DNA of 64,000 nucleotides from Comamonadaceae bacterium UBA2121 (GTDB taxonomy: Bacteria; Pseudomonadota; Gammaproteobacteria; Burkholderiales; Burkholderiaceae_C). Every line of letters starts with the position of its first letter. The first letter of the stretch is position 1. The notes below the pieces were generated by a model that worked only from the letters and a program-made list of their open reading frames with translations, ran no database searches and was not told the origin of the DNA. Shown piece after piece: positions 28,162 through 37,072 of the stretch. The translations under genes and the position numbers were made by a program. Location: contig DCYB01000002.1 in NCBI GenBank assembly GCA_002331385.1, positions 222,823 through 286,822 on the forward strand, read 5' to 3'.

Positions 28162-29391
28162 TCAAAAGTTCCCCACAATGAAGTCCTTGAGACGACCGAA
28201 CGCTGTCTTCACAGAACCGCTCTTGGCCGCAACCTTGAATCCACGCAGCCGTGCGAGCCGCGCTTCCTCCAGCAACCCCATGACAGTCGCGGCGCGAGGC
28301 TGAGCGATCATGTCGGAGAGGGCGCTTGAATACTTTGGAATGCCGCGTCGAACCGGCTTGAGGAAGATGTCCTCGCCCAGTTCCACCATGCCCGGCATCA
28401 CTGCACTGCCACCAGTGAGCACGATGCCTGAGGAAAGCACTTCCTCAAAGCCGGATTCGCGTATCACTTGTTGCACGAGTGAAAAAATTTCTTCGACGCG
28501 CGGCTCGATCACACCGGCCAGCGCCTGCTTTGAGAGCATGCGCGGGCCGCGATCTCCGAGGCCGGGCACTTCCACCTGCGCGTCCGGGTCGGCCAGCAAT
28601 TGCTTGGCAAAGCCGCTTTCCACCTTGATGTCTTCGGCGTCCTTGGTGGGCGTGCGCAGCGCCATGGCGATGTCGCTGGTGATTAGGTCACCTGCAATCG
28701 GAATCACCGCCGTGTGCCGGATTGCGCCACCGGTGAAGATCGCCACGTCGGTCGTGCCTGCGCCAATGTCCACCACCGCGACGCCCAGTTCGCGCTCGTC
28801 GTCGGTGAGCACGGCCTGGCTGCTGGCGAGCGGGTTGAGCATCAACTGCTCCACTTCCAGACCGCAGCGGCGCACGCACTTGATGATGTTCTCCGCTGCG
28901 CTCTGTGCGCCGGTCACGATGTGGATCTTGGCCTCCAGACGGATGCCGCTCATGCCGATCGGCTCGCGCACATCCTGTCCATCGATAACGAACTCCTGCG
29001 GCTCCACGAGCAACAGGCGCTGGTCGCTGGAGATGTTGATCGCCTTCGCAGTTTCGACCACGCGGGCGACGTCGGTGGGCGAGACTTCCTTGTCCTTGAC
29101 GGCCACCATGCCGCTCGAATTCAGACCACGGATATGGCTGCCCGTGATGCCGGTGTAGACGCGCTGGATCTTGCAGTCGGCCATCAGCTCGGCCTCCTTG
29201 AGCGCCTGCTGGATGCTCTGCACGGTGGCATCGATGTTCACCACCACACCGCGCTTGAGGCCGTTGCTTGGGGCAATGCCGAGCCCTGCCAGCTTGAGGT
29301 CCCCGCCCGGCATCACCTCGGCCACGACGGCCATCACCTTGGCCGTTCCAATGTCCAGCCCGACAACTACATCTTTGTATTCTCTTGCCAT
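28162..29391 (-). CDS. ftsA: Cell division protein FtsA
   Basis: 409 residues of the actin-like fold that tethers FtsZ to the membrane. The phosphate-1 motif VVGLDIGTAKV (about residues 9-19), the DIGAGTTDVAIF block (about residues 205-216) and LTGGSAVMPGM are ATPase motifs. The C-terminal end GRLKDFIVGNF is the amphipathic membrane-targeting helix. It lies 15 bases downstream of ftsQ and 162 bases upstream of ftsZ. That AT-rich gap may hold an extra ftsZ promoter. Confidence 0.98.
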   Translation of the reverse strand: MAREYKDVVVGLDIGTAKVMAVVAEVMPGGDLKLAGLGIAPSNGLKRGVVVNIDATVQSIQQALKEAELMADCKIQRVYTGITGSHIRGLNSSGMVAVKDKEVSPTDVARVVETAKAINISSDQRLLLVEPQEFVIDGQDVREPIGMSGIRLEAKIHIVTGAQSAAENIIKCVRRCGLEVEQLMLNPLASSQAVLTDDERELGVAVVDIGAGTTDVAIFTGGAIRHTAVIPIAGDLITSDIAMALRTPTKDAEDIKVESGFAKQLLADPDAQVEVPGLGDRGPRMLSKQALAGVIEPRVEEIFSLVQQVIRESGFEEVLSSGIVLTGGSAVMPGMVELGEDIFLKPVRRGIPKYSSALSDMIAQPRAATVMGLLEEARLARLRGFKVAAKSGSVKTAFGRLKDFIVGNF

Positions 29392-29406
29392 AAATTCGTC
29401 CTGCCC

Positions 29407-30285
29407 TCAGTTATTGCGCCTTGGTGCATTTGTCGTTGATGTGCGCGATACCTTCGCTGCCCGAGGTGCGGCTGCCGGGCGTGCCGCCTCGGCCTTGGCC
29501 CGCGCGGCTGCTGTTTCGGCGCTCACTGTCGTCACGCCCTTCAGGCGCAATGCATATCCATCCATTTGTCGTAGGTCGGCTGTCTCCAGCGCGTCCACCT
29601 TGCGCCCCTGATGCGCCGCCACCTTGGGCACCGTGCGCACGAAGCGCTCCAGCCGCCGGATTACATCGCCGTTGGAGCCACTGCCCATCTCGATCGTTGC
29701 GCCGCTGTCCAGCTTCATGCGCCAGCTACCGCGACCGTTGAGCCCCAGCGTGTCGATCGCGCTGCCCAGCGGCTGCACGATGGGCGCGAGGTGGTCGTAC
29801 ATCTTGAGCATGTCCAGCGAATGCCCCTCCGGCCCTTCGAGTCGCGGCAGGTTGTTGTGCTCTTCATCGTCGGCCTGCGCCTCAAACACTTCGCCAAAGT
29901 TGTTCACCAGCGTCGGGCTGCCTTCGGGGCCCCAGAATGCGCGCGCGCGGTGTTCCTGAATCTCCACGGCCAGACCGTTCGGGTAGTCGCGGCGCACCTG
30001 CGCCGTACGAATCCATGGCACGTTCTCGAACGCATCGCGCGCCTGTTGCAGGTCGAGCGTGAAGAAATTGCCGACCAGTTGCGGCGCGACGTTGGCGCGC
30101 AAAGCCACGGGGTTGGTGTGCGACATATCGCCATGCACCACGATGCGGCCGATGCCAAAGGCCGGGTTGCGCAGGAACCACCAACTGCCCGCCACCACGA
30201 CGCCCACGGCACAGCACACGAACAGGATCGTGGCGATCATGTTCATGACTCTGACGTCGAGCGGTGCTGGCAGTGCGTCGTTCAT
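29407..30285 (-). CDS. ftsQ: Cell division protein FtsQ
   Basis: 292 residues: a short cytoplasmic tail, one membrane helix (about residues 14-35), a POTRA domain (IGRIVVHGDMSHTNPVALRANV onward) and the FtsQ beta domain. FtsQ links early and late division proteins by binding FtsL-FtsB in the periplasm. The C-terminal 35 residues are Ala/Lys/Arg-rich and look disordered. The start overlaps the ddl stop by four bases. Confidence 0.95.
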   Translation of the reverse strand: MNDALPAPLDVRVMNMIATILFVCCAVGVVVAGSWWFLRNPAFGIGRIVVHGDMSHTNPVALRANVAPQLVGNFFTLDLQQARDAFENVPWIRTAQVRRDYPNGLAVEIQEHRARAFWGPEGSPTLVNNFGEVFEAQADDEEHNNLPRLEGPEGHSLDMLKMYDHLAPIVQPLGSAIDTLGLNGRGSWRMKLDSGATIEMGSGSNGDVIRRLERFVRTVPKVAAHQGRKVDALETADLRQMDGYALRLKGVTTVSAETAAARAKAEAARPAAAPRAAKVSRTSTTNAPRRNN

Positions 30286-31289
30286 TGCGCGCTGGCTCCT
30301 TGCGTTTCAGTGGCTTGCACACCCTGCCGCGCATCCAGCGATGCGGAGGCGAGGATGCGCAGGCAGAGTTCGGGATAGTCGATGCCGCTCGCGCGTGCCG
30401 ACATCGGCACCAGCGAGTGCCCGGTCATGCCGGGCGAGGTGTTGATCTCCAGAAGGAAGGGCTTGCGGTCCGATTTGCGGATCATGATGTCCGCACGCGC
30501 CCAGCCACGGCACTCCAACGTGCGGAAGGCATCCACCACCAGTTGCTGGATGGCGCGCTCTTCCGCTTCGGGCAGACCACTCGGGCAGTGGTATTGCGTG
30601 ACGTCGGTGAAGTACTTGTTCTGGTAGTCGTAGTTGCCCTCTGGCGCCACGATGCGGATCACCGGCAACGCATGGGCGTCCTTGCCCTGGCCGAGAATCG
30701 GGCACGTCGTCTCGTCACCTTCGATGAACTGTTCGCACAGCACTTCGGGGTCGTACTTCGCGGCCAGCAGATAGGCCTGCTCGCACTGTCCCAGCGACGT
30801 CACCTTGGTCACGCCGATGGACGAGCCTTCGCGCGCGGGCTTGATGATCATGGGCGAGCCCAGTTCCTTGAACGCATGCGCGGCCTCGGCGGCACTGCTC
30901 ACCAATTTCCAGTCCGGCGTCGACAGCCCCTGAAAACGCCAGATGCGCTTGGTCATGATCTTGTCCACCGAAATCGCGGACGCCATCACGCCGGGGCCGG
31001 TGTAGGGAATGCCCAGCAGTTCCAGCGCGCCTTGCACCGTACCGTCCTCGCCATGGCGACCATGCAGTGCGATGAAGCAGCGGTCATAGCCATGCGTCTT
31101 CAGGTCGCACAGATTGTTTTGCGACGGATCGAAAGCGTGCGCATCCACACCGCGCGAGCGCAGTGCCTGCAGCACACCGCCGCCAGACATCAGCGAGACC
31201 TCGCGCTCGGCAGACGAGCCCCCCATCAGCACGGCCACCTTGCCCATGCTGCGTGGATCGATATGGATTGCGTTGTTCTTGTTGCTCAT
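30282..31289 (-). CDS. ddl: D-alanine-D-alanine ligase
   Basis: 335 residues from ATG 31289, which overlaps the murC stop by four bases; a longer in-frame start at 31382 lies inside murC and is rejected. It joins two D-Ala for the lipid II pentapeptide. The N-terminal VAVLMGGSSAEREVSLMSG (catalytic Glu and Ser), the ATP-grasp loop PAREGSSIGV and the metal-binding EINTSPGMT near the end are conserved. It is the DdlB-type copy inside the division cluster. Confidence 0.97.
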   Translation of the reverse strand: MSNKNNAIHIDPRSMGKVAVLMGGSSAEREVSLMSGGGVLQALRSRGVDAHAFDPSQNNLCDLKTHGYDRCFIALHGRHGEDGTVQGALELLGIPYTGPGVMASAISVDKIMTKRIWRFQGLSTPDWKLVSSAAEAAHAFKELGSPMIIKPAREGSSIGVTKVTSLGQCEQAYLLAAKYDPEVLCEQFIEGDETTCPILGQGKDAHALPVIRIVAPEGNYDYQNKYFTDVTQYHCPSGLPEAEERAIQQLVVDAFRTLECRGWARADIMIRKSDRKPFLLEINTSPGMTGHSLVPMSARASGIDYPELCLRILASASLDARQGVQATETQGASAQ

Positions 31290-32719
31290 TGCACTTTTCC
31301 TTCCTGCGCGGGCGCCTTGCCCGACGCCAGGATGTCCGCCACCTTCGCAGGCACCGAACCGATCGAGCCTGCGCCCATGCACATCACCACGTCGCCAGCG
31401 CGTGCGCCGGTAGCAATGCGCTGCGGCAGCTCGGCCACATCCTCGATGAAGACGGGCTCCACGTTGCCTGCCACCCGCAAGGCACGCGCCAGCGCCCTTC
31501 CATCTGCGGCCACGATGGGCGCCTCGCCTGCGGCATAGACTTCGGTCAGCAAGACGGCATCGGCCTCGCCCAGCACCTTGACGAAATCCTCGAAGCAGTC
31601 GCGCGTGCGGCTGTAGCGGTGCGGCTGGAACGCCATCACCAAGCGACGACCCGGGAAAGCGCCCCGCGCAGCCGCCATGGTCGCGGCCATTTCCACCGGA
31701 TGATGGCCATAGTCTTCGATCAGGTCGAACGTGCCGCCATCCGCCGTGGGCAGATCGGCAATGCGCTGGAAGCGCCGGCCCACGCCGTTGAAATTCGCCA
31801 GCCCGCGCAGCAGCGCGTCGTCAGGCACATCGACTTCGGCCGCCACGATGATGGCGGCCAGCCCATTCAGCACGTTGTGCATGCCCGCGAGGTTGAGCAC
31901 CACGTCCAGATCCGGACCCGCCACGCTGCCTCCGCGCACCACGCGGAAGTGCATTTGCGTGCCCACGGCGCGCACGTTCACGGCGCGCACTTGCGCGTCT
32001 TCGCCAAAGCCGTAGCTGATCACCGGGCGCGTCACGCGCGGCAGGATGTCGCGGATCGCCGGGCTCTCCACGCACAGGATGGCCGTGCCATAGAACGGCA
32101 TGCGGTGCAGGAAATCAACGAACGCGGTCTTCAGCTTTTCGAAGTCGTGCCCGTAGGTTTCCATGTGGTCGGCGTCGATGTTCGTGACCACCGCCATCAC
32201 CGGCAGCAAGTTCAGGAACGACGCATCCGACTCATCGGCTTCCGCAACAAGGTATTCGCCCTTGCCCAGTTTGGCGTTGGCGCCCGCGCTGTTCAGACGG
32301 CCACCGATCACGTACGTGGGATCGAGCCCGGCCTCGGCCAGCACGCTGGCGACCAGACTGGTCGTCGTGGTCTTGCCGTGCGCGCCAGCAATGGCGATGC
32401 CCTTGCGCAAGCGCATCAGCTCCGTCAGCATGAGCGCGCGCGGCACGACTGGAATGTTGCGCTCGCGCGCGGTCACTACTTCCGGGTTGTCGCCGTGCAC
32501 GGCGGTGGAGGTAACCACCGCGTTGGCACCTTCGATGTTGGCGGCAGCATGCCCCACGTGCGTGCGGATGCCCAGCCCCTGCAGGCGGCGCAGGGTCGCG
32601 CTGTCGGCCAGGTCGGAGCCGGACACCACGTAGCCCAGGTTGTGCATCACCTCAGCGATGCCACACATGCCGGAACCACCGATGCCGACGAAATGGATGT
32701 GACGGATGGCCTGTTTCAT
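31286..32719 (-). CDS. murC: UDP-N-acetylmuramate-L-alanine ligase
   Basis: 477 residues. MurC adds L-Ala to UDP-MurNAc, the first peptide step. The N-terminal HFVGIGGSGMCGIAEV (about residues 9-24), the P-loop GAHGKTTTTSL (about residues 114-124), the EADESDASFL metal-binding block and EDYGHHPVEM in the C-terminal domain are all present. Length is normal. Both ends overlap neighbouring genes by four bases. Confidence 0.98.
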   Translation of the reverse strand: MKQAIRHIHFVGIGGSGMCGIAEVMHNLGYVVSGSDLADSATLRRLQGLGIRTHVGHAAANIEGANAVVTSTAVHGDNPEVVTARERNIPVVPRALMLTELMRLRKGIAIAGAHGKTTTTSLVASVLAEAGLDPTYVIGGRLNSAGANAKLGKGEYLVAEADESDASFLNLLPVMAVVTNIDADHMETYGHDFEKLKTAFVDFLHRMPFYGTAILCVESPAIRDILPRVTRPVISYGFGEDAQVRAVNVRAVGTQMHFRVVRGGSVAGPDLDVVLNLAGMHNVLNGLAAIIVAAEVDVPDDALLRGLANFNGVGRRFQRIADLPTADGGTFDLIEDYGHHPVEMAATMAAARGAFPGRRLVMAFQPHRYSRTRDCFEDFVKVLGEADAVLLTEVYAAGEAPIVAADGRALARALRVAGNVEPVFIEDVAELPQRIATGARAGDVVMCMGAGSIGSVPAKVADILASGKAPAQEGKVQ

Positions 32720-33786
32720 GCAGCCAGCTCCTCACATGCGGTCACCACCTCGCGGGTGGCGTGAATCTTTTCCATGGACTTGGCCTTCTGCGCCTTTTCC
32801 AGCAGCGTCCCGCGCTGCGTTGTCATGATCATGTCTGCCAGGCTTTGTGCCGACAGGTCGCGTTGCTGCACCAGCCAGCCGCCATCGACGTTGACGAGGA
32901 ACTGGGCGTTCGTCGTCTGGTGGTCGTCCACGGCGGATGGGAAGGGCACGTACAACGCGGCAGCGCCCACGGCGGCAATTTCCGTCACGGTGCTGGCACC
33001 GGCACGGCAGACAATCAGGTCCGCGTCGGCAAACGCCGCTGCGGTGTCGTCGATGAACGGCGTGAGCGTGGCGTCCACGCCCGCCGCCTGATAGTTCGCA
33101 CGCAGCGCATCGATCTGCGCCGCGCCGCTCTGGTGCGTGATGAGGGGGCGTTGCCCGGCCGGAATCAGCGCCATGGCCTGCGGCACGATCTCATTGAGCG
33201 CACGCGCGCCCAGACTGCCGCCCACCACGAGCACGCGCAGCGGTCCGGTGCGGCCCGCAAATCGCGTTGCAGGGTCGGGCTTCTGCGTGAACTCAGCGCG
33301 CAGCGGATTGCCCACCCATTGGCCCTTCTTGAACACGTTCGGGAAAGCCGTGAAGATGCGGTCGGCCACTCCGGCCAGCACCTTGTTGGCCATGCCAGCC
33401 ACCGAGTTCTGCTCATGCAGCACCAGCGGTTTGCCAGCCAGCACCGCCATCATGCCGCCGGGGAAAGTGACGTAGCCGCCCATGCCGACCACGACATCGG
33501 GCCGGATGCGCCGCACCACAGCGAGCGCCTGCCAGAAAGCCCGCAGCAGATTGAGCGGCAGCAGCACCAGCGTCATCACGCCCTTGCCGCGCACGCCGGA
33601 AAAATCGATGGTCTCCAGCGCAAATCCCTTGGGCGGAACGATGCGCGACTCCATGCTGCCGGGCGTGCCCAGCCAGTGCACGTTCCAGCCACGCGCGCGC
33701 AATTCCTGCGCCACGGCGAGACCCGGGAAAATATGGCCGCCGGTGCCGCCCGCCATGATGAGTGCGGTGCGCTGTTGGGTCGTCAT
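32716..33786 (-). CDS. murG: Lipid I N-acetylglucosaminyltransferase
   Basis: 356 residues. MurG is a peripheral inner-membrane GT28 enzyme that adds GlcNAc to lipid I to give lipid II. The N-terminal MAGGTGGHIFPGLAVA, the GMGGYVTFP loop, the LHEQNSVAGMANK segment and the C-terminal donor-binding CRAGASTVTEIAAVG are diagnostic. The start overlaps the ftsW stop by four bases. Confidence 0.98.
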   Translation of the reverse strand: MTTQQRTALIMAGGTGGHIFPGLAVAQELRARGWNVHWLGTPGSMESRIVPPKGFALETIDFSGVRGKGVMTLVLLPLNLLRAFWQALAVVRRIRPDVVVGMGGYVTFPGGMMAVLAGKPLVLHEQNSVAGMANKVLAGVADRIFTAFPNVFKKGQWVGNPLRAEFTQKPDPATRFAGRTGPLRVLVVGGSLGARALNEIVPQAMALIPAGQRPLITHQSGAAQIDALRANYQAAGVDATLTPFIDDTAAAFADADLIVCRAGASTVTEIAAVGAAALYVPFPSAVDDHQTTNAQFLVNVDGGWLVQQRDLSAQSLADMIMTTQRGTLLEKAQKAKSMEKIHATREVVTACEELAA

Positions 33787-35060
33787 ACGCGCCCTCCCCG
33801 CATCAACACCTTGTTCTCGTAGTCGACCCGCAACACGACGGCGAGCGCGACCAGATTCATCAACACGGCGGAGCCTCCAAAACTCATCAACGGCAAGGTC
33901 AGGCCCTTGGTGGGCAGCGCCCCCAGATTCACGCCCATGTTGATGAACGACTGGAACCCGATCCAGATCGCAATGCCCTGCGCCACAAGACCAGCAAACA
34001 CGCGATCCAGCGCGATCGCCTGGCGGCCAATGTGCATGATGCGGCGGGTGAGCCAGAGGAACGACACGATCAGCGTGAGCACGCCAATCAGGCCGAACTC
34101 TTCACCGATCACGGACAGCAGGAAGTCGGTATGCGCTTCCGGCAACCAGTGGAGTTTTTCCACGCTGGCACCCAGACCCACGCCAAAGATTTCGCCGCGA
34201 CCGATGGCGATCAGCGCGTGCGACAGCTGGTAGCCCTTGCCGAGCGCGTGCTTCTCGCTCCACGGATCGAGATAGGCAAAGATGCGCTCGCGCCGCCAGT
34301 CGGAGAACCACACCATGCAGGCGAATGCCAGCAGCAGGATGAGCGCGATCAGGAAGAACATGCGCGCATTCACGCCGCCCAGGAAGAGGATGCCCATGGC
34401 CACCACGGCGATCACCATGAACGCGCCCATGTCCGGCTCGGCCAGCAACAGAGCGCCCACCACCGCAACCGCGATGCCCATGGGCAGAACGGCGCGGAAG
34501 AAGCGTTCCTTCACCTCCATCTTGCGCACCATGTAGTCGGACGCATAAATGACCACGGCCAGCTTGGCCAGCTCGGACGGCTGGAAATTCATGACGCCCA
34601 GCGAGAGCCAGCGGCGTGCACCGTTCACCACCGTGCCTACATGTGGCACCAGCACCAGCACCAGCAGCAAGATGGAGACGACGAACAGCCAGGGGGCGTA
34701 ACGCTCCCACGTGTTCATCGGAATCTTGAACGCGATGAAGGCGCAGACGAAGCCGATCATCAGCGACATCACGTGGCGCTTCACGAAATGGTACTGCTCG
34801 ATATTGCCGAAGCGCGGGTTGTCGGGCATGGCGATCGAGGCCGAATAGACCATCACCACACCCCAGGCGAGCAGCGCAATCACCACCCACAGCAGGGCCT
34901 GATCGAAGCCGACCATGCGCGCAGGCGTCGCCGCCGTCTGGCGGTATTCCGTGCCGCCGATGCGCACGGGCAGAATGTCCGCCGCCTTGGCGGGCGCGTT
35001 GCCCAGCATGCCGGTGAAGCGCTGCCAGAGTCCGAGGCGTTCTGCGTCTGCGCTGCTCAT
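33783..35060 (-). CDS. ftsW: Septal peptidoglycan polymerase FtsW
   Basis: 425 residues, SEDS family, about ten membrane helices. FtsW polymerises lipid II at the septum together with FtsI. A cytoplasmic N-terminal stretch of about 45 residues precedes the first helix (ALLWVVIALLAWGVVMVYSAS). The RIFAYLDPWSEKHALGKGYQLSHALIA region, EAHTDFLLSVIGEEFG and the late LPLMSFGGSA are the family motifs. Its location among mur genes separates it from rodA at 12.8 kb. Confidence 0.97.
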   Translation of the reverse strand: MSSADAERLGLWQRFTGMLGNAPAKAADILPVRIGGTEYRQTAATPARMVGFDQALLWVVIALLAWGVVMVYSASIAMPDNPRFGNIEQYHFVKRHVMSLMIGFVCAFIAFKIPMNTWERYAPWLFVVSILLLVLVLVPHVGTVVNGARRWLSLGVMNFQPSELAKLAVVIYASDYMVRKMEVKERFFRAVLPMGIAVAVVGALLLAEPDMGAFMVIAVVAMGILFLGGVNARMFFLIALILLLAFACMVWFSDWRRERIFAYLDPWSEKHALGKGYQLSHALIAIGRGEIFGVGLGASVEKLHWLPEAHTDFLLSVIGEEFGLIGVLTLIVSFLWLTRRIMHIGRQAIALDRVFAGLVAQGIAIWIGFQSFINMGVNLGALPTKGLTLPLMSFGGSAVLMNLVALAVVLRVDYENKVLMRGGRV

Positions 35061-37072
35061 GCTCCGCCCTCCAGAACCTGCCCGGCGTCGTCCGCCAGCG
35101 CAGCCACCGCATCGCAGAAAACGCGTGCGCGATGGCCGTAGTTGTCAAACATGTCGAAGCTGGCGCAGGCGGGCGACATCAGCACCGCGTCGCCGCTTTG
35201 TGCATGGGCTGCAGCAGTGCGCACGGCCTCCGGCATGTCGGCGGCGTGCAGCAATGGCACGCCCGAGCCATGCAGCGCTGCCTCGATCTGCGGCGCATCG
35301 CGCCCGATCAGCACGGCAGCGCGCGCATAGCGTTCGATGGGCAACGCGAGCGGCGAGAAATCCTGCCCCTTGCCATCCCCGCCCAGAATCACCACCAGGC
35401 GGCGATCCGGACCCAATCCACTGAGCGCCGCCACAGTGGCGCCGACGTTGGTTCCCTTGCTGTCGTCAAAGTACTCCACGTCGTTCACGATACCCACCGA
35501 TTCGACGCGATGCGGCTCGCCCCGGTACTCCCGTAGGCCGTACAACATTGGACCCAGCGCACAGCCAGCGGCCTGCGCCAGCGCCAGCGCGGCGAGTGCG
35601 TTGATGGCGTTGTGCCGGCCACGGATGCGCAGCGCATCCGCTGGCATCAGGCGCTGGATGTGCAGATCGACCTCCTGCACGCGGGCCTTGCGGCTGGTTT
35701 CGTCGGCTTCATGCGCACGCACCAGCCATGCCATGCCGCTGACGATTTCAATGCCGAAGTCGCCCGGGCGCTGCGGCATGTCGCCGCCGAATGTGACGTG
35801 CGCGCGCAGTTGCGGCTTTTGCAGCTTGACGCGCACAGGCGGGGGCAGCATGTCCATCACCATCTGATCCTCGCGGTTGAGAATCATGAGGCCGGTCTCG
35901 CCGAAGATGCGCGCCTTCGCTGCCGCATAACCCTGCAGGCTGCCATGCCAGTCGAGATGGTCCTGCGTGATGTTGAGCACCGCGGCGGCTGTGGGCTCGA
36001 AGCCCTTCACACCATCCAGTTGGAAGCTGGACAGCTCCAGCACCCACACCTCGGGCAGCGTTTGCGCATCCAGATGCTGGCTCAGCGTATCGAGCAAGGT
36101 TGGCCCGATGTTGCCCGCCATTGCCACGGTTTTTTCGGCGCACTGCACGAGCAGCGTGGTCAGCGATGTGACCGTGGTTTTGCCGTTGGTGCCGGTGATG
36201 CCGAGCACCGCCGGTTGGTATCCCGCAGTCGCCGCGAGTTCACGCAGGGCCAGCGCGAACAGGTCCAGCTCGCCCCCCACGCGAATCTGCGCTGCATGCG
36301 CCGCTTCCACCAGCGACGCGATCGCATCGGGGAACAGACCCGGCGAACGGTAGACGGCGTCGATCTGCTGGCCGTTCACCAGATCAGCGTTCAATGCGCC
36401 CGACACAAAGCGCACCTGCGGCAGTTCGGCCTGCAGGCTCGCCCATTGCGGCGGTGCTTCGCGCGTATCGGCCACCGTCACATCGGCACCGCTGCGCACG
36501 CACCAGCGTGCCATGGCCATGCCGGACGCGCCCAGACCCAGAATCAGGATGCGCTTGCCCTGCAACTCGGGCTCCAGCGCGGCAGCAGCGGCCTGTTCAG
36601 GTGCGTCGGCGGCATCGTCGGACGATGCCTCGGGCGCGGCTGCATCTGGTGCATCGTTGGCCGCAGCGGCCTCCGGCTCGTCCTTGCCATGCACATCGGC
36701 AAAGATGCGCGCGACGAATTCCTTGGCTTCTTCCGCGGCGGAGCGGGCGGGTGCCACGAAGTCATCCACCTTTGCGGGCGTTGCGGGCATGGCGGCGTCG
36801 GCGGGCTCTGTCGCCCCGGTCGCTTCACCTTCGATTGGCACCGCTTCGCCTGGAGCTTGCACACCGGCATCCACCTGCGGCTCCGGCTGCGTTTGCGTTT
36901 GCACGGCTTCTGCCGGCGCGGGCTGCACTGGTTCCACAGCGTCCACCGCGGGCTGCGCAGCCGTGGTGTGTGCGGGCGCTCCGTTCTCGGAAACGGGCAA
37001 AGCTGCCTCTGTCACCTCGGGAGGTAACGGGGCAGCTTGCTGGCGGAGCGGGTCGTGTGGGAACTGACTCAT
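35057..37072 (-). CDS. murD: UDP-MurNAc-L-Ala-D-glutamate ligase with long N-terminal extension
   Basis: 671 residues from ATG 37072, which overlaps the mraY stop by four bases. The MurD core begins at about residue 171 (GKRILILGLGASGMAMARW) and is complete, with the P-loop GTNGKTTVTSL, the NITQDHLDWHGS block and the DDSKGTNVGATVAAL motif. It adds D-Glu to UDP-MurNAc-L-Ala. The first 170 residues are low-complexity, rich in Ala, Pro, Glu and Asp, with one short helical island (SAAEEAKEFVARIFADVHG). Most MurD proteins start directly at the core. A later internal start cannot be excluded, but the extension stays open in frame and has the usual overlap start. Confidence 0.95.
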   Translation of the reverse strand: MSQFPHDPLRQQAAPLPPEVTEAALPVSENGAPAHTTAAQPAVDAVEPVQPAPAEAVQTQTQPEPQVDAGVQAPGEAVPIEGEATGATEPADAAMPATPAKVDDFVAPARSAAEEAKEFVARIFADVHGKDEPEAAAANDAPDAAAPEASSDDAADAPEQAAAAALEPELQGKRILILGLGASGMAMARWCVRSGADVTVADTREAPPQWASLQAELPQVRFVSGALNADLVNGQQIDAVYRSPGLFPDAIASLVEAAHAAQIRVGGELDLFALALRELAATAGYQPAVLGITGTNGKTTVTSLTTLLVQCAEKTVAMAGNIGPTLLDTLSQHLDAQTLPEVWVLELSSFQLDGVKGFEPTAAAVLNITQDHLDWHGSLQGYAAAKARIFGETGLMILNREDQMVMDMLPPPVRVKLQKPQLRAHVTFGGDMPQRPGDFGIEIVSGMAWLVRAHEADETSRKARVQEVDLHIQRLMPADALRIRGRHNAINALAALALAQAAGCALGPMLYGLREYRGEPHRVESVGIVNDVEYFDDSKGTNVGATVAALSGLGPDRRLVVILGGDGKGQDFSPLALPIERYARAAVLIGRDAPQIEAALHGSGVPLLHAADMPEAVRTAAAHAQSGDAVLMSPACASFDMFDNYGHRARVFCDAVAALADDAGQVLEGGA

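Noticed and set aside
30282..31382. Longer ddl start at 31382
   Set aside because: It lies inside murC; the ATGA overlap start at 31289 matches the family and the cluster pattern.
34102..35148. A second open frame over ftsW
   Set aside because: It is an out-of-frame shadow of ftsW, rich in Arg, without membrane helices.
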